This document shows, piece by piece, positions 1-6,052 of a stretch of DNA of 6,200 bases. Location: NCBI GenBank assembly GCA_026984715.1, contig JALSRO010000476.1:1-6200 (forward strand), in the 5' to 3' direction. Position 1 is the first letter of the stretch; every line of letters starts with the position of its first letter. The notes below the pieces were generated by a model. The model saw only the letters and a list, made by a program, of their open reading frames with translations. It searched no databases and was not told the origin of the DNA. This DNA comes from Chromatiales bacterium (GTDB lineage Bacteria > Pseudomonadota > Gammaproteobacteria > Thiohalospirales > Thiohalospiraceae). A program made the translations under genes and the position numbers.

Positions 1-595
1 CGAGAAGGCGAGAAAGTCGGGTTTGCTGGCAATGAGTGACGAGTTCTCCGATATGATGGATACTCCTGCTGCCAGTGAGTTGCTCACCCGGCGTGTGACC
101 AAGAGGAGCAGTGGGGCAAAAGCTGCCGTCCCGGTGGTGGATACCAGCATCCTTACCGCCAATGCCAGTAAAGGAAGCGGCGGTGTCAAGGCAGGGAAAC
201 TCAACCGTAATGTTGGTGGAACCAGCCTGAAACAGCGAGAGCGAAGCGCGTTGGCGAAACGAGCCGCGCAGAGTGCGGAGAGAAAGAAAATTCGCAAGCG
301 TAGCGCTGGTCGCGGGATGGCAGAGATACAGATGGTGTTCGACAGATACAAGGGGGCCATCTATGCGATCTACAACCGGGCGCTGCGTCGCGATCCCGAA
401 CTTCAGGGCAAGCTGGTGCTCAAGATAACCATCGCCCCTTCCGGAAAGGTAACGGCTGTCAGGGTGGTCTCCAGCGAGCTCAACAACAAATCGCTGGAGA
501 TGAAACTGGTACGGCGTATCAAGATGTTCAATTTCGGGCGCAAGCGTGTCGATACGGTGACGGTGACCTACCCGATCGATTTTTTCCCGGCCTGA
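1..595 (+). CDS. AgmX/PglI-type TonB-like C-terminal domain protein, 5' partial
   Basis: The reading frame is open from base 2 to the TGA at 593-595 (197 codons visible), so the gene begins upstream of the window; a TTG at 23 and an ATG at 32 lie inside the frame but have no reason to be the true start. The first residues (EKARKSGLLAMSDEFSDMMD) resemble the linker of AgmX/PglI-type proteins. A long basic, Ser/Ala/Lys-rich low-complexity stretch follows. The last ~90 residues form a TonB-like fold: an amphipathic start (MVFDRYKGAIYAIYNRALRR), then strands with GKLVLKITIAPSGKV, VRVVSS and a closing TVTVTYPIDFF. Proteins of this family usually sit beside ExbB/TolQ and ExbD/TolR homologues and are thought to couple the inner-membrane proton motive force to envelope processes; the N-terminal membrane anchor and such partners would lie upstream and are not visible. 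Family assignment is fairly firm; the specific role is unknown. Confidence 0.8.
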   Translation, partial: EKARKSGLLAMSDEFSDMMDTPAASELLTRRVTKRSSGAKAAVPVVDTSILTANASKGSGGVKAGKLNRNVGGTSLKQRERSALAKRAAQSAERKKIRKRSAGRGMAEIQMVFDRYKGAIYAIYNRALRRDPELQGKLVLKITIAPSGKVTAVRVVSSELNNKSLEMKLVRRIKMFNFGRKRVDTVTVTYPIDFFPA

Positions 596-603
596 AAAGG
601 CCG
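588..603. terminator. Hairpin between convergent genes, possible bidirectional terminator
   Basis: A perfect 6-bp stem CGGCCT/AGGCCG closes on a GAAA tetraloop and overlaps the TGA stop of the TonB-like gene. A run of six T precedes it on the + strand, and neither transcript has a good U-tract after the stem, so it is not a textbook intrinsic terminator. Its place in the 36-bp gap between two convergent genes is the main argument. Confidence 0.35.
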
Positions 604-631
604 TCGGTTCAACCTGTCACTGTTTTCGACG

Positions 632-2713
632 CTACTTCGTCCCTCGTTGGGAGAGATGCTCCAGAAGAGCCAGCTGTGCAGAGCAGGGCTCTTCTCCTTC
701 CGCCGTTATGCGTCGATAGCTGCCGTCCTGCTGTAGCATCCATGCCTGGGTGTTGTCATCCAGGTAGTACTGCAGCTCCTGGATGATACGGTTGCGCAGC
801 TTTTTGGTTTGAATGGGAAAAGCTATCTCCACACGGTGGAACAGGTTGCGGTCCATCCAGTCTGCACTGGCGCAATAGAGCTCTACGGCGCCTCCGTTTT
901 CAAAGTAGTACACCCGGGTATGCTCCAGAAAGCGGCCGATGATGGAGCGTACTCGAATTTTTTCGGAGACTCCGGGTACTCCCGGCCGCAGACAGCAGAT
1001 GCCTCGTACTATGAGGTCGATATCGACACCGGCCATGGATGCACGGTAGAGTGCCTGTATGATCTGTGGCTCCACCAGCGCATTGAATTTTGCGATGATG
1101 CGGGCCGGTTTTCCCTGCTCTGCATTGCGTGCCTCCCGATCGATTTTTTTCAGTAGGGCAGTGTGCAGGGTAAAGGGTGACTGGAGAAGTTTGTTCAGTC
1201 GGGAGACCTTGCCTAGACTGGTCAGTTGCAGAAAGACATTGTGCAGGTCTTCTCCCATCTCCGGGTCACTGGTGAAGAGGCCGTAGTCGGTATAGAGGCG
1301 AGCCGTACGCGGATGATAGTTGCCGGTTCCCATGTGGGCGTAGTGGCGTAGATGTCCTCCCTCCCGGCGCACCACGAGAATCATCTTCGCATGGGTCTTG
1401 TAGCCCACTACGCCATAGACAACGTGTGCTCCCGCCTTCTGCAGCCGGGTTGCCATGGTGATGTTCTCCTGTTCATCGAAACGGGCCCGCAGCTCAATGA
1501 TGACCGTGACCTCCTTTCCTGCCTTGGCAGCGTTGACCAGGGCATCGACCACCGGGGAATCTGCACCGGTACGGTAGAGTGTCTGCTTGATTGCCAGCAC
1601 CTGTGGATCGGCTGCCGCCTGCCGCAGAAAGTCGATTACCGGAACGAACGACTCGTAAGGGTGATGCAACAGGATATCGCGTCGGCGCAACAGCTCAAAC
1701 ATGTCCGTCTCGTGGGTCAGTGGTTCCTGGAGTCCCGGAGTAAACGGCGGGAACTTGAGGTCGCTGCGGTCCACCAGATCACATACAGCCTGCAACCGGT
1801 TCAGATTGACCGGGCCGTTGACCTGATAGAGATCGTCCCTTCCCAACTCAAACTGGGCCAGCAGGTAGTCGATTATGTTCTCGGGGCAGTTGTGGGCCAC
1901 CTCGAGACGCACTTCGTCACCATAGCGGCGTGAGTCCAGCTCTCCTTCCATGGCCCGCAGCAAGTCGTCGATCTCCTCCTCATCGACGAACAGATCGCTA
2001 TTGCGGGTTACCCGGAACTGCCATGAGCCCTCCACTTTCATCCCGGGAAACAGTTCGTCTACCCAAGCGTGAATAATGGAAGTCAGAAAGACATAGTCAT
2101 AGGCGCCGCTCTCCTGAAACTCATCCGGTAGCCGGATGATACGGGGCAGGGCGCGTGGCGCCTGTACGACAGCCATGCCGCTGTTGCGCCCGAAGGCATC
2201 CTTTCCCTTGAGGGAGATGATGAAATTGAGACTCTTGTTGAGAATCCGCGGAAACGGGTGTGACGGATCCAGCCCCAATGGGCTGATTACGGGAAGCAGC
2301 TCATGCCGGAAAAAGTGGTGCAGCCATTCCGATTGTGCAGGGTTCCATTCACTACGACGAATGAAGCGGATCTTCTCCTGTGCCAGTGCGGGAATGAGCA
2401 CCTCATTCAGTAGCCGGTATTGCTCATCCACCAGCTGACGCGTCTGGAGGTTGATGGCTTTCAGCGTCTCCTGGGGTGACATTCCATCCGGACCGCTCTG
2501 GGTCGATCCCAGCTCCAGCTTCTGCTTCAATCCGGCAACGCGGATCTCGAAGAACTCATCCAGGTTGGTGCATGAGATGCAGAGAAAGCGCAGCCGCTCC
2601 AGTAGCGGGTTGGAGTCGTCGCGGGCCTGCTCCAGCACTCGCTGATTGAACTCGAGCAGGCTCAGCTCCCGATTGATGAACAGCTCAGATCGCTTCAAAT
2701 CGGTGGTGCTCAT
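632..2713 (-). CDS. ppk1: Polyphosphate kinase 1
   Basis: Encodes a 693-residue Ppk1, which reversibly transfers the gamma-phosphate of ATP to a growing polyphosphate chain; the E. coli enzyme has 688 residues. All four regions of the family are seen in order: the N domain (FINRELSLLEFNQRVLEQA; CTNLDEFFEIRVAG), the head domain, and the two phospholipase-D-like C domains. The autophosphorylated histidine is His441 in GYKTHAKM and the second catalytic histidine is His598 in FLEHTRVYYFENGG, 157 residues apart exactly as E. coli His435/His592. ATP/metal-site counterparts Asn50, Arg381 (LYRTG), Arg411 (ELRARFDEQEN) and Arg570 (VRGICCLRPG) are also present, so the enzyme looks intact. The start chosen is the ATG at 2711-2713 (MSTTDLKRSELFINREL), with a modest GAGAG upstream. 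The frame stays open to 2869, but those 52 extra codons run into a dispersed repeat and have no counterpart in Ppk1. No ppx or pho gene is adjacent. Confidence 0.97.
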   Translation of the reverse strand: MSTTDLKRSELFINRELSLLEFNQRVLEQARDDSNPLLERLRFLCISCTNLDEFFEIRVAGLKQKLELGSTQSGPDGMSPQETLKAINLQTRQLVDEQYRLLNEVLIPALAQEKIRFIRRSEWNPAQSEWLHHFFRHELLPVISPLGLDPSHPFPRILNKSLNFIISLKGKDAFGRNSGMAVVQAPRALPRIIRLPDEFQESGAYDYVFLTSIIHAWVDELFPGMKVEGSWQFRVTRNSDLFVDEEEIDDLLRAMEGELDSRRYGDEVRLEVAHNCPENIIDYLLAQFELGRDDLYQVNGPVNLNRLQAVCDLVDRSDLKFPPFTPGLQEPLTHETDMFELLRRRDILLHHPYESFVPVIDFLRQAAADPQVLAIKQTLYRTGADSPVVDALVNAAKAGKEVTVIIELRARFDEQENITMATRLQKAGAHVVYGVVGYKTHAKMILVVRREGGHLRHYAHMGTGNYHPRTARLYTDYGLFTSDPEMGEDLHNVFLQLTSLGKVSRLNKLLQSPFTLHTALLKKIDREARNAEQGKPARIIAKFNALVEPQIIQALYRASMAGVDIDLIVRGICCLRPGVPGVSEKIRVRSIIGRFLEHTRVYYFENGGAVELYCASADWMDRNLFHRVEIAFPIQTKKLRNRIIQELQYYLDDNTQAWMLQQDGSYRRITAEGEEPCSAQLALLEHLSQRGTK

Positions 2714-2776
2714 CGGCTGGTTTCTCTCATGTTGTGAAACAGAAATGTTATCCAGTTGTTCAGGTGTGTGCCCGGT

Positions 2777-2904
2777 CAAGGCGCAGAGTGCAGGCAAGGG
2801 TCGTTCCCTCGTCGAGGTCGCTTCAGTGCATCCCTGCACTCGCGACACTCGGAGATCCCAGTCCAGCATACCGGAATGCAGGAGCAGGCCTGCCTGAAGC
2901 CCCT
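2777..2904 (+). repeat. Dispersed repeat copy 1: core plus inverted end fragment
   Basis: Bases 2777-2880 match 6105-6200 closely in the same orientation (by eye about 85% identical, with small indels), including GCAGGCAAGGGTC and CGCGACACTCGGAGATCC. Directly after it, 2886-2904 (GCCTGCCTGAAGCCC) is the reverse complement of the left part of the other copies (CAGGGCTTCAGGCAGGC at 6081). This suggests the intact element has inverted ends around a core. The core contains a strong hairpin at 2813-2851. No coding capacity is evident; the apparent N-terminal extension of the ppk1 frame across it is a by-product. Confidence 0.75.
2813..2851. repeat. Stem-loop inside repeat copy 1
   Basis: The arms pair as CGAG (2813-2816) with CTCG (2848-2851), GTCGC (2817-2821) with GCGAC (2842-2846), and AGTGCA (2825-2830) with TGCACT (2835-2840), around a TCCC loop. 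The copy at 6141-6180 keeps the GTCGC/GCGAC stem but lacks four bases of the inner helix, so only the outer part looks conserved. On either strand the RNA would fold well; no U-tract follows. Confidence 0.55.
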
Positions 2905-2962
2905 GACCCCATGATATTCAACGAAGAGCCGTGGTATGCCACAGCTGGATCGGATATATCTG

Positions 2963-2989
2963 ATTATATCGTTGCCGGATTGATATCAA
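2963..2989 (-). promoter_or_regulatory. Candidate sigma70-like promoter reading toward ppk1
   Basis: On the minus strand a TTGATA (2984-2989) is followed after 15 bp by a perfect TATAAT (2963-2968). The spacer is two bases short of ideal. It coincides with the end sequence of the dispersed repeat, so the repeat may supply the promoter, giving a leader of roughly 250 nt. AT-rich chance matches are possible here. Confidence 0.3.
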
Positions 2990-3092
2990 TATCGCATATA
3001 TTGTCGTCGGATTGACAATAGTTTTTCAATTGCTCCTCGGGCGCTGCCGATACCATCTATAATCATTATTAATATTAATCCGGCAACAATAT
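2966..3092. repeat. Clustered repeat ends in inverted orientation
   Basis: A 21-bp end sequence containing CGTTGCCGGATTGAT occurs at 2966-2986 and again, inverted, at 3072-3092 (19 of 21 bases agree). A third, more degenerate copy in the first orientation lies at 2998-3017 (about 16 of 20). The end next to copy 1 therefore faces the end that begins copy 2, with about 85 bp between the two. This is the pattern left by two insertions side by side or by one element nested in another. The rest of the interval is AT-rich and shows no gene. Confidence 0.65.
3058..3063 (+). promoter_or_regulatory. Candidate -10 element upstream of the multiheme cytochrome
   Basis: A perfect TATAAT sits about 200 bp before the cytochrome start. 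No convincing -35 box lies 16-18 bp upstream (the bases there are GC-rich), so an activator or another sigma factor would be needed. It is listed because it is the best -10 match in the divergent intergenic region on this strand. Confidence 0.25.
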
Positions 3093-3150
3093 ATGTCGCA
3101 TCCAGGGCCTCAGGCAGGCACCGGAAAAAGGCGTAGTTAGCAGGTTTGTC
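3072..3150 (+). repeat. Dispersed repeat copy 2: left end only
   Basis: Bases 3081-3133 match 6059-6111 at 48 of 53 positions (counted by eye), beginning CGGCAACAATATATGTCGCA and continuing through CAGGCAGGCACCGG. After 3133 the similarity fades quickly, so this is a truncated or decayed copy in the same orientation as the one at 6050. Its reverse strand reads as LPEALDATYIVAGLI, matched by the copy at 6050, but the conservation is at DNA level and no real gene is implied. Confidence 0.8.
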
Positions 3151-3245
3151 TGTTGCTCCCTTTCGGTTATCGGGGTAAAGGAAAGGAGCCGGTATCTTGC
3201 TGTACAACGGTGATTCCGGGAGGTTCAGCCAGGGGTTACTCTTTG

Positions 3246-3253
3246 AAGGGAGG
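3246..3253 (+). promoter_or_regulatory. Strong ribosome binding site of the cytochrome gene
   Basis: AAGGGAGG stands eight bases before the ATG at 3262 and fixes that start. It is the best Shine-Dalgarno match in the window. Confidence 0.8.
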
Positions 3254-3261
3254 TTGTTTTT

Positions 3262-4962
3262 ATGGTGAGATGGCCTCGGTACCTCCTGCTTCTGCTGACG
3301 GTGTTCCTTTGCGCCCGGGCAGGGGCGAGTGTGCCTCCCTATCCGGTGAATCAGAATATAGGCATTCCGGATCGGGTGATGAACAACTTGAGCTGGGAAC
3401 TCTGCCTTGGTTGCCATGGTGATCCAGGTGGTGCTCCGGCGCCGGTGAAGAGTGGTTATCTTCCCGATCGGCACCATTTGCGTGTCGATACTCCCATCGA
3501 GGAGTATACCGCCTCCCCCTTTCCGGAGAGATCACCGGACGGGACGCATACCTGCATCACTTGTCATCTGGTCGATTGGGTTACCGATCCATCCCGCCCG
3601 CTGGGAGGTTACTTTGTATTTGCTCAGGATCCGGCTGCTCCGGAGTTCCGCAACTGTCTGAGATGTCACAAGCAGGTTGCAGATGTTGCATCGGTACACC
3701 ATCTGACGCAGAAGGCGCAGGAGGCAAAGTGCCAGCTCTGTCACGGCAATGTGATCAACGATCCAAATGACGATCACTACATTCCCGATAGCGGACAGGT
3801 CAACGTGACTCCCCGCCCCGGATGGGGTAGTGGCGAGGTGGGTGTAACCGGGGAAAAGATGGGTGGTTGTCGTTACTGCCACGGTGGTGGTGTGGATGAT
3901 GTCACCGGTATCGTCGTGCCGGTGAACGCCCGGGGTAACGCCAACAACGCTACTCATCACGGTACCGGTATCGCAAGGGGAGGGACCAACTCGGTACATA
4001 CCTGTACGCTGTGTCACAATTGGGGGTTGGAGCCTGGCCCGCTGCATGGGCCATACAATATACGGGGGTGTGAACGCTGCCACGGGATGAGTTCACTGCA
4101 CAACATCCAGTTCGATTCAGTGGGGGACGGGGTCGTGCCGGGGGAGGAGGAGCCTTTCTACGGCCATGTCGGGAACAACCTCGATTGCCGTGGATGTCAC
4201 GGCCCGAATCCCACTTTCCCGGCGGTTCCCTACCCGGGGGATCCCGGTTTCGACCATCTGGGAGAGCAGAGCGACTGTCTGGGGTGTCACCGCAACGGCA
4301 GCTTCAATGGTGCCGGTGTTACTGTGGCCTCGGCGGACAACGCTGCCTTCGGGCCGGTAGTACCCTATATCAGCGGTATCAGCAACAGGCAGATTACAGC
4401 CGGGCAGGCAGCGATGCTCAGCTTCACCGGTTCGGCATTCTTCAGTGAGCGGGATGGCATCGACATCCCTGCCACGGTGGAACTGATACCACATGGGGGT
4501 TCGGCGATCGAGATCGTTCCCACCTCTGTCAGCCCCACCCTGTTGGAGTTCAATGTGCCATCCACACTCACCCCCGGAACGTACGTGGCGAGGGCGGTCA
4601 AGGGAGGGGTAGGAAGCAATGTCGTAAACCTTGTGGTGCTCCCGGCAGTATCCATTGAGGAGGTGAGCTGCCATGGTGATAGAGTCACCATAACGGGGTC
4701 CGGCTTCAGCGACTATCTGGATGCCTCGGGATCGGGAACGGCGGTGAGCGTTGTTCGGGGAGCGGAGCAATCCTGCAAGATCGAATCGTGGGATGATACC
4801 CGGATTGTCGCTGACTGTCCCGCGCCGGTCGGTGGCTGGATCAAAGTGCAGAGTATCTTTGGCACAGCTACGGCGGCTGCAGGGTGTGAGCTCCAGGGGG
4901 GGAGGCCTTTGTGGTGGGCCATCTGGAGCTGGTGGTCATCCTGGAGCTGGTCGCGGAGATAG
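3262..4962 (+). CDS. Exported nine-heme cytochrome c with IPT/TIG-like C-terminal domains
   Basis: The 566-residue product starts with a Sec signal peptide (MVRWPRYLLLLLTVFLCARAGA, likely cut after Ala22), so it is assembled in the periplasm. Nine CXXCH c-heme sites follow, at Cys48, 98, 132, 157, 203, 248, 270, 309 and 339, with further histidines (HH at 71, 146 and 232) that could be distal ligands. From about residue 365 the heme region gives way to beta-rich sequence resembling two IPT/TIG-type immunoglobulin folds (PYISGISNRQITAGQ... and SIEEVSCHGDRVTITGSGF). These hold four non-heme cysteines (470, 505, 519, 542) that could form disulfides. The tail after residue 550 is strikingly Trp-rich and ends Arg-Arg. 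The likely role is electron transfer in the periplasm or at the outer surface, with the beta domains as an adhesion or docking part; partner and substrate are unknown. No porin, cytochrome or maturation gene is adjacent. C-heme and export are certain; the exact function is not. Confidence 0.93.
   Translation: MVRWPRYLLLLLTVFLCARAGASVPPYPVNQNIGIPDRVMNNLSWELCLGCHGDPGGAPAPVKSGYLPDRHHLRVDTPIEEYTASPFPERSPDGTHTCITCHLVDWVTDPSRPLGGYFVFAQDPAAPEFRNCLRCHKQVADVASVHHLTQKAQEAKCQLCHGNVINDPNDDHYIPDSGQVNVTPRPGWGSGEVGVTGEKMGGCRYCHGGGVDDVTGIVVPVNARGNANNATHHGTGIARGGTNSVHTCTLCHNWGLEPGPLHGPYNIRGCERCHGMSSLHNIQFDSVGDGVVPGEEEPFYGHVGNNLDCRGCHGPNPTFPAVPYPGDPGFDHLGEQSDCLGCHRNGSFNGAGVTVASADNAAFGPVVPYISGISNRQITAGQAAMLSFTGSAFFSERDGIDIPATVELIPHGGSAIEIVPTSVSPTLLEFNVPSTLTPGTYVARAVKGGVGSNVVNLVVLPAVSIEEVSCHGDRVTITGSGFSDYLDASGSGTAVSVVRGAEQSCKIESWDDTRIVADCPAPVGGWIKVQSIFGTATAAAGCELQGGRPLWWAIWSWWSSWSWSRR
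4896..4960 (+). other. G7 run followed by in-frame Trp-rich tail with an 18-bp period
   Basis: Seven consecutive G (4896-4902) precede a segment coding seven Trp in sixteen residues (from 4912). TGGAGCTGGT occurs at 4924-4933 and 4942-4951, an 18-bp period that keeps frame. One G fewer would instead give a Gly/Ser-rich tail of about 38 residues ending at the TGA at 5015-5017. Confidence 0.6.
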
Positions 4963-5178
4963 GTCCGGAAGCTACAGCAGCTCGAAGCGGAGCGAGGGGG
5001 ACGGAGAGTGTCCGTGAAGGTGTCGGTTATCGGCAATGAGACATGTTGATCGGTGGCTCTGAATGAGCAGGCTTGCTCCACCACCATGGCCACTCCGGCG
5101 TTTCTACGCAGACTGCATTGGAAAAGGTTGCTGTAGAATGGTTACAGTGGCTCTCTGCCATCGTGTTGCGGAGCCGCC
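4963..5178. other. Intergenic region between cytochrome and phosphoribosyltransferase
   Basis: No convincing gene is seen. If the cytochrome frame were shifted at the G7 run its coding sequence would reach 5017 (or 5039 in the third frame). A weak hairpin, GAGCA (5065-5069) with TGCTC (5074-5078), flanked by GGTGG/CCACC, is present without a T-tract and could help end the cytochrome transcript. Confidence 0.4.
5131..5147 (+). promoter_or_regulatory. Possible -10/operator before the phosphoribosyltransferase
   Basis: A perfect inverted repeat CTGTA-N7-TACAG overlaps a -10-like TAGAAT (5134-5139). The hexamer 17 bp upstream (GACTGC) is a poor -35. A dyad on a -10 box is a typical place for a repressor, but a single short dyad can arise by chance. 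Confidence 0.2.
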
Positions 5179-5250
5179 ATGAAGGTCGAACGGGACAACC
5201 TGATCGTCATCGACAAAATTGGAAGTGAGTATGGAACTGCCTATCCCTGA
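5179..5250 (+). CDS. Possible 23-codon leader ORF overlapping the next gene
   Basis: An ATG at 5179 has GGAG five bases upstream, a better-spaced ribosome site than the gene that follows. It reads [19 protein letters not shown] and stops at 5248-5250, twenty bases inside the phosphoribosyltransferase and in a different frame. It resembles nothing I recognise. It could be a leader giving translational coupling, or a chance ORF. Confidence 0.25.
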   Translation: MKVERDNLIVIDKIGSEYGTAYP

Positions 5251-5878
5251 TCGAATCAGTGCCGGAAAGGCGCTGGCGGAGGCCCTGGAGAGCTATTCGG
5301 GGCGGGATGATGTAATCGTACTGGGACTGCCACGGGGCGGGGTGCCGGTAGCTGCCGAGATTGCCCGCTCCCTTCATGCACCACTCGATGTAATGCTGGT
5401 GCGCAAGCTCGGCATACCGGGTCAGCCGGAACTGGCTATGGGGGCCATTGCGAGCGGTGGCGTGCAGGTACTGAATGAGGATTTGGTCCAGAGGCTTGGG
5501 ATAACCGGGGAGACCATCGACGCGGTGGTAGCCAGCGAGCAACGGGAGTTGGAGCGCCGTGAGCGGGCCTACCGGGGCGAGCGGCCGTGGCCCGAGCTTG
5601 CAGATCGCTGTGTCATTCTCGTGGATGATGGTCTTGCTACCGGGGCTACCATGCGCGCGGCTATAGATGCGGTACGTGCCCAAAAACCCGCTTGTCTCGT
5701 GGTAGCAGTGCCGGTCGCCCCGCCGGATACGGTTAGCGCCCTGGAGCCGCTGGTGGATCAGGTGGTCTGTCTGTTCCAGCCCGAGCCATTCATGGCTATC
5801 GGTCAGTGGTATCAGGACTTCAGCCAGACCCCGGACAGTGAGGTGAAGGAGTTGCTTGCCGAACAGCAGGAGGGGTAG
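5231..5878 (+). CDS. Type I phosphoribosyltransferase family protein (COG1926-like)
   Basis: A 215-residue soluble protein with the type I PRTase fold. The PRPP-binding loop is clear at residues 128-140 ([13 protein letters not shown]), with the two adjacent acidic residues and the TGAT turn. The N-terminal [14 protein letters not shown] (32-45) and [20 protein letters not shown] (52-71) are typical of the predicted phosphoribosyltransferases grouped as COG1926, whose nucleobase or other acceptor is not established. A long polar helix ([21 protein letters not shown]) precedes the loop. The ATG at 5231 is preferred, with GGAAGTGA just upstream; a TTG at 5219 would add only four residues. It is not the classical Apt, Hpt, Upp or PyrE, and no nucleotide-metabolism gene is adjacent, so substrate cannot be inferred. 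It is probably monocistronic, since non-coding repeats follow. Confidence 0.9.
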   Translation: MELPIPDRISAGKALAEALESYSGRDDVIVLGLPRGGVPVAAEIARSLHAPLDVMLVRKLGIPGQPELAMGAIASGGVQVLNEDLVQRLGITGETIDAVVASEQRELERRERAYRGERPWPELADRCVILVDDGLATGATMRAAIDAVRAQKPACLVVAVPVAPPDTVSALEPLVDQVVCLFQPEPFMAIGQWYQDFSQTPDSEVKELLAEQQEG

Positions 5879-5899
5879 TAGGCTGTCGAAAAACTTCGG

Positions 5900-6052
5900 T
5901 AACTACTCAGCTTGCTCCTGAAATGCGCCATCTCTGCGTTGGGAAATGGTCATTTACTCGTGGAAACTCACATTTCCCTCCTTGATCTGACGCGTTCCAG
6001 AAGCAATCTGAGCAGTTACACAAGCCGATCACCACTCGCTGAGTAGTAGTTA
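5900..6052. repeat. Long imperfect palindromic element (MITE-like or structured intergenic repeat)
   Basis: The outer ends ACTACTCAGC (5902-5911) and GCTGAGTAGT (6038-6047) are perfect inverted repeats. A second pairing of the left end, CTACTCAGCTTGCT (5903-5916), with AGCAATCTGAGCAG (6002-6015) agrees at 12 of 14 positions and continues inward with partial pairing to a perfect 8-bp stem GGGAAATG/CATTTCCC (5941-5948, 5971-5978) around a 22-nt loop. The whole would extrude as a cruciform or fold as a long RNA hairpin. It encodes no convincing protein and starts 21 bp after the phosphoribosyltransferase stop, so it may also end that transcript. A non-autonomous transposon remnant is the likeliest origin, by structure alone. 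Confidence 0.6.

Noticed and set aside
1352..1933. Plus-strand ORF of 193 codons inside ppk1
   Set aside because: It is antisense to a conserved enzyme with catalytic residues in the other frame; nothing supports it.
2714..2869. 52-codon N-terminal extension of the ppk1 frame
   Set aside because: It has no counterpart in Ppk1, runs into repeat copy 1, and the ATG at 2713 gives a family-typical length and N-terminus.
2777..3150. CRISPR array
   Set aside because: Repeats here are long, in mixed orientation, irregularly spaced and diverged; there is no regular repeat-spacer pattern.
3150..3261. Possible cyclic-dinucleotide (GEMM) riboswitch before the multiheme cytochrome
   Set aside because: Such riboswitches precede many multiheme cytochromes, but the conserved GCAAAG-type core and paired helices could not be found here.
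3262..3330. Lipoprotein signal (Cys17) in the cytochrome
   Set aside because: The residues before Cys17 (VFL) do not fit a lipobox, whereas AGA at 20-22 is a good signal peptidase I site.
2986..3477. Minus-strand 163-codon ORF sharing a peptide with another ORF at 5907-6125
   Set aside because: The shared LPEAL.ATYIVAGLI segment is just the reverse strand of the dispersed repeat. The rest is antisense to the cytochrome gene, and no domain or start signal is seen.
3532..4770. Long minus-strand ORFs opposite the cytochrome gene
   Set aside because: They are shadows of a strongly supported coding frame, rich in His/Thr/Arg from antisense heme codons, with no recognisable domain.
5207..5683. 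Minus-strand ORF opposite the phosphoribosyltransferase
   Set aside because: It is antisense to a frame with a clear PRPP-binding motif and has no domain of its own.
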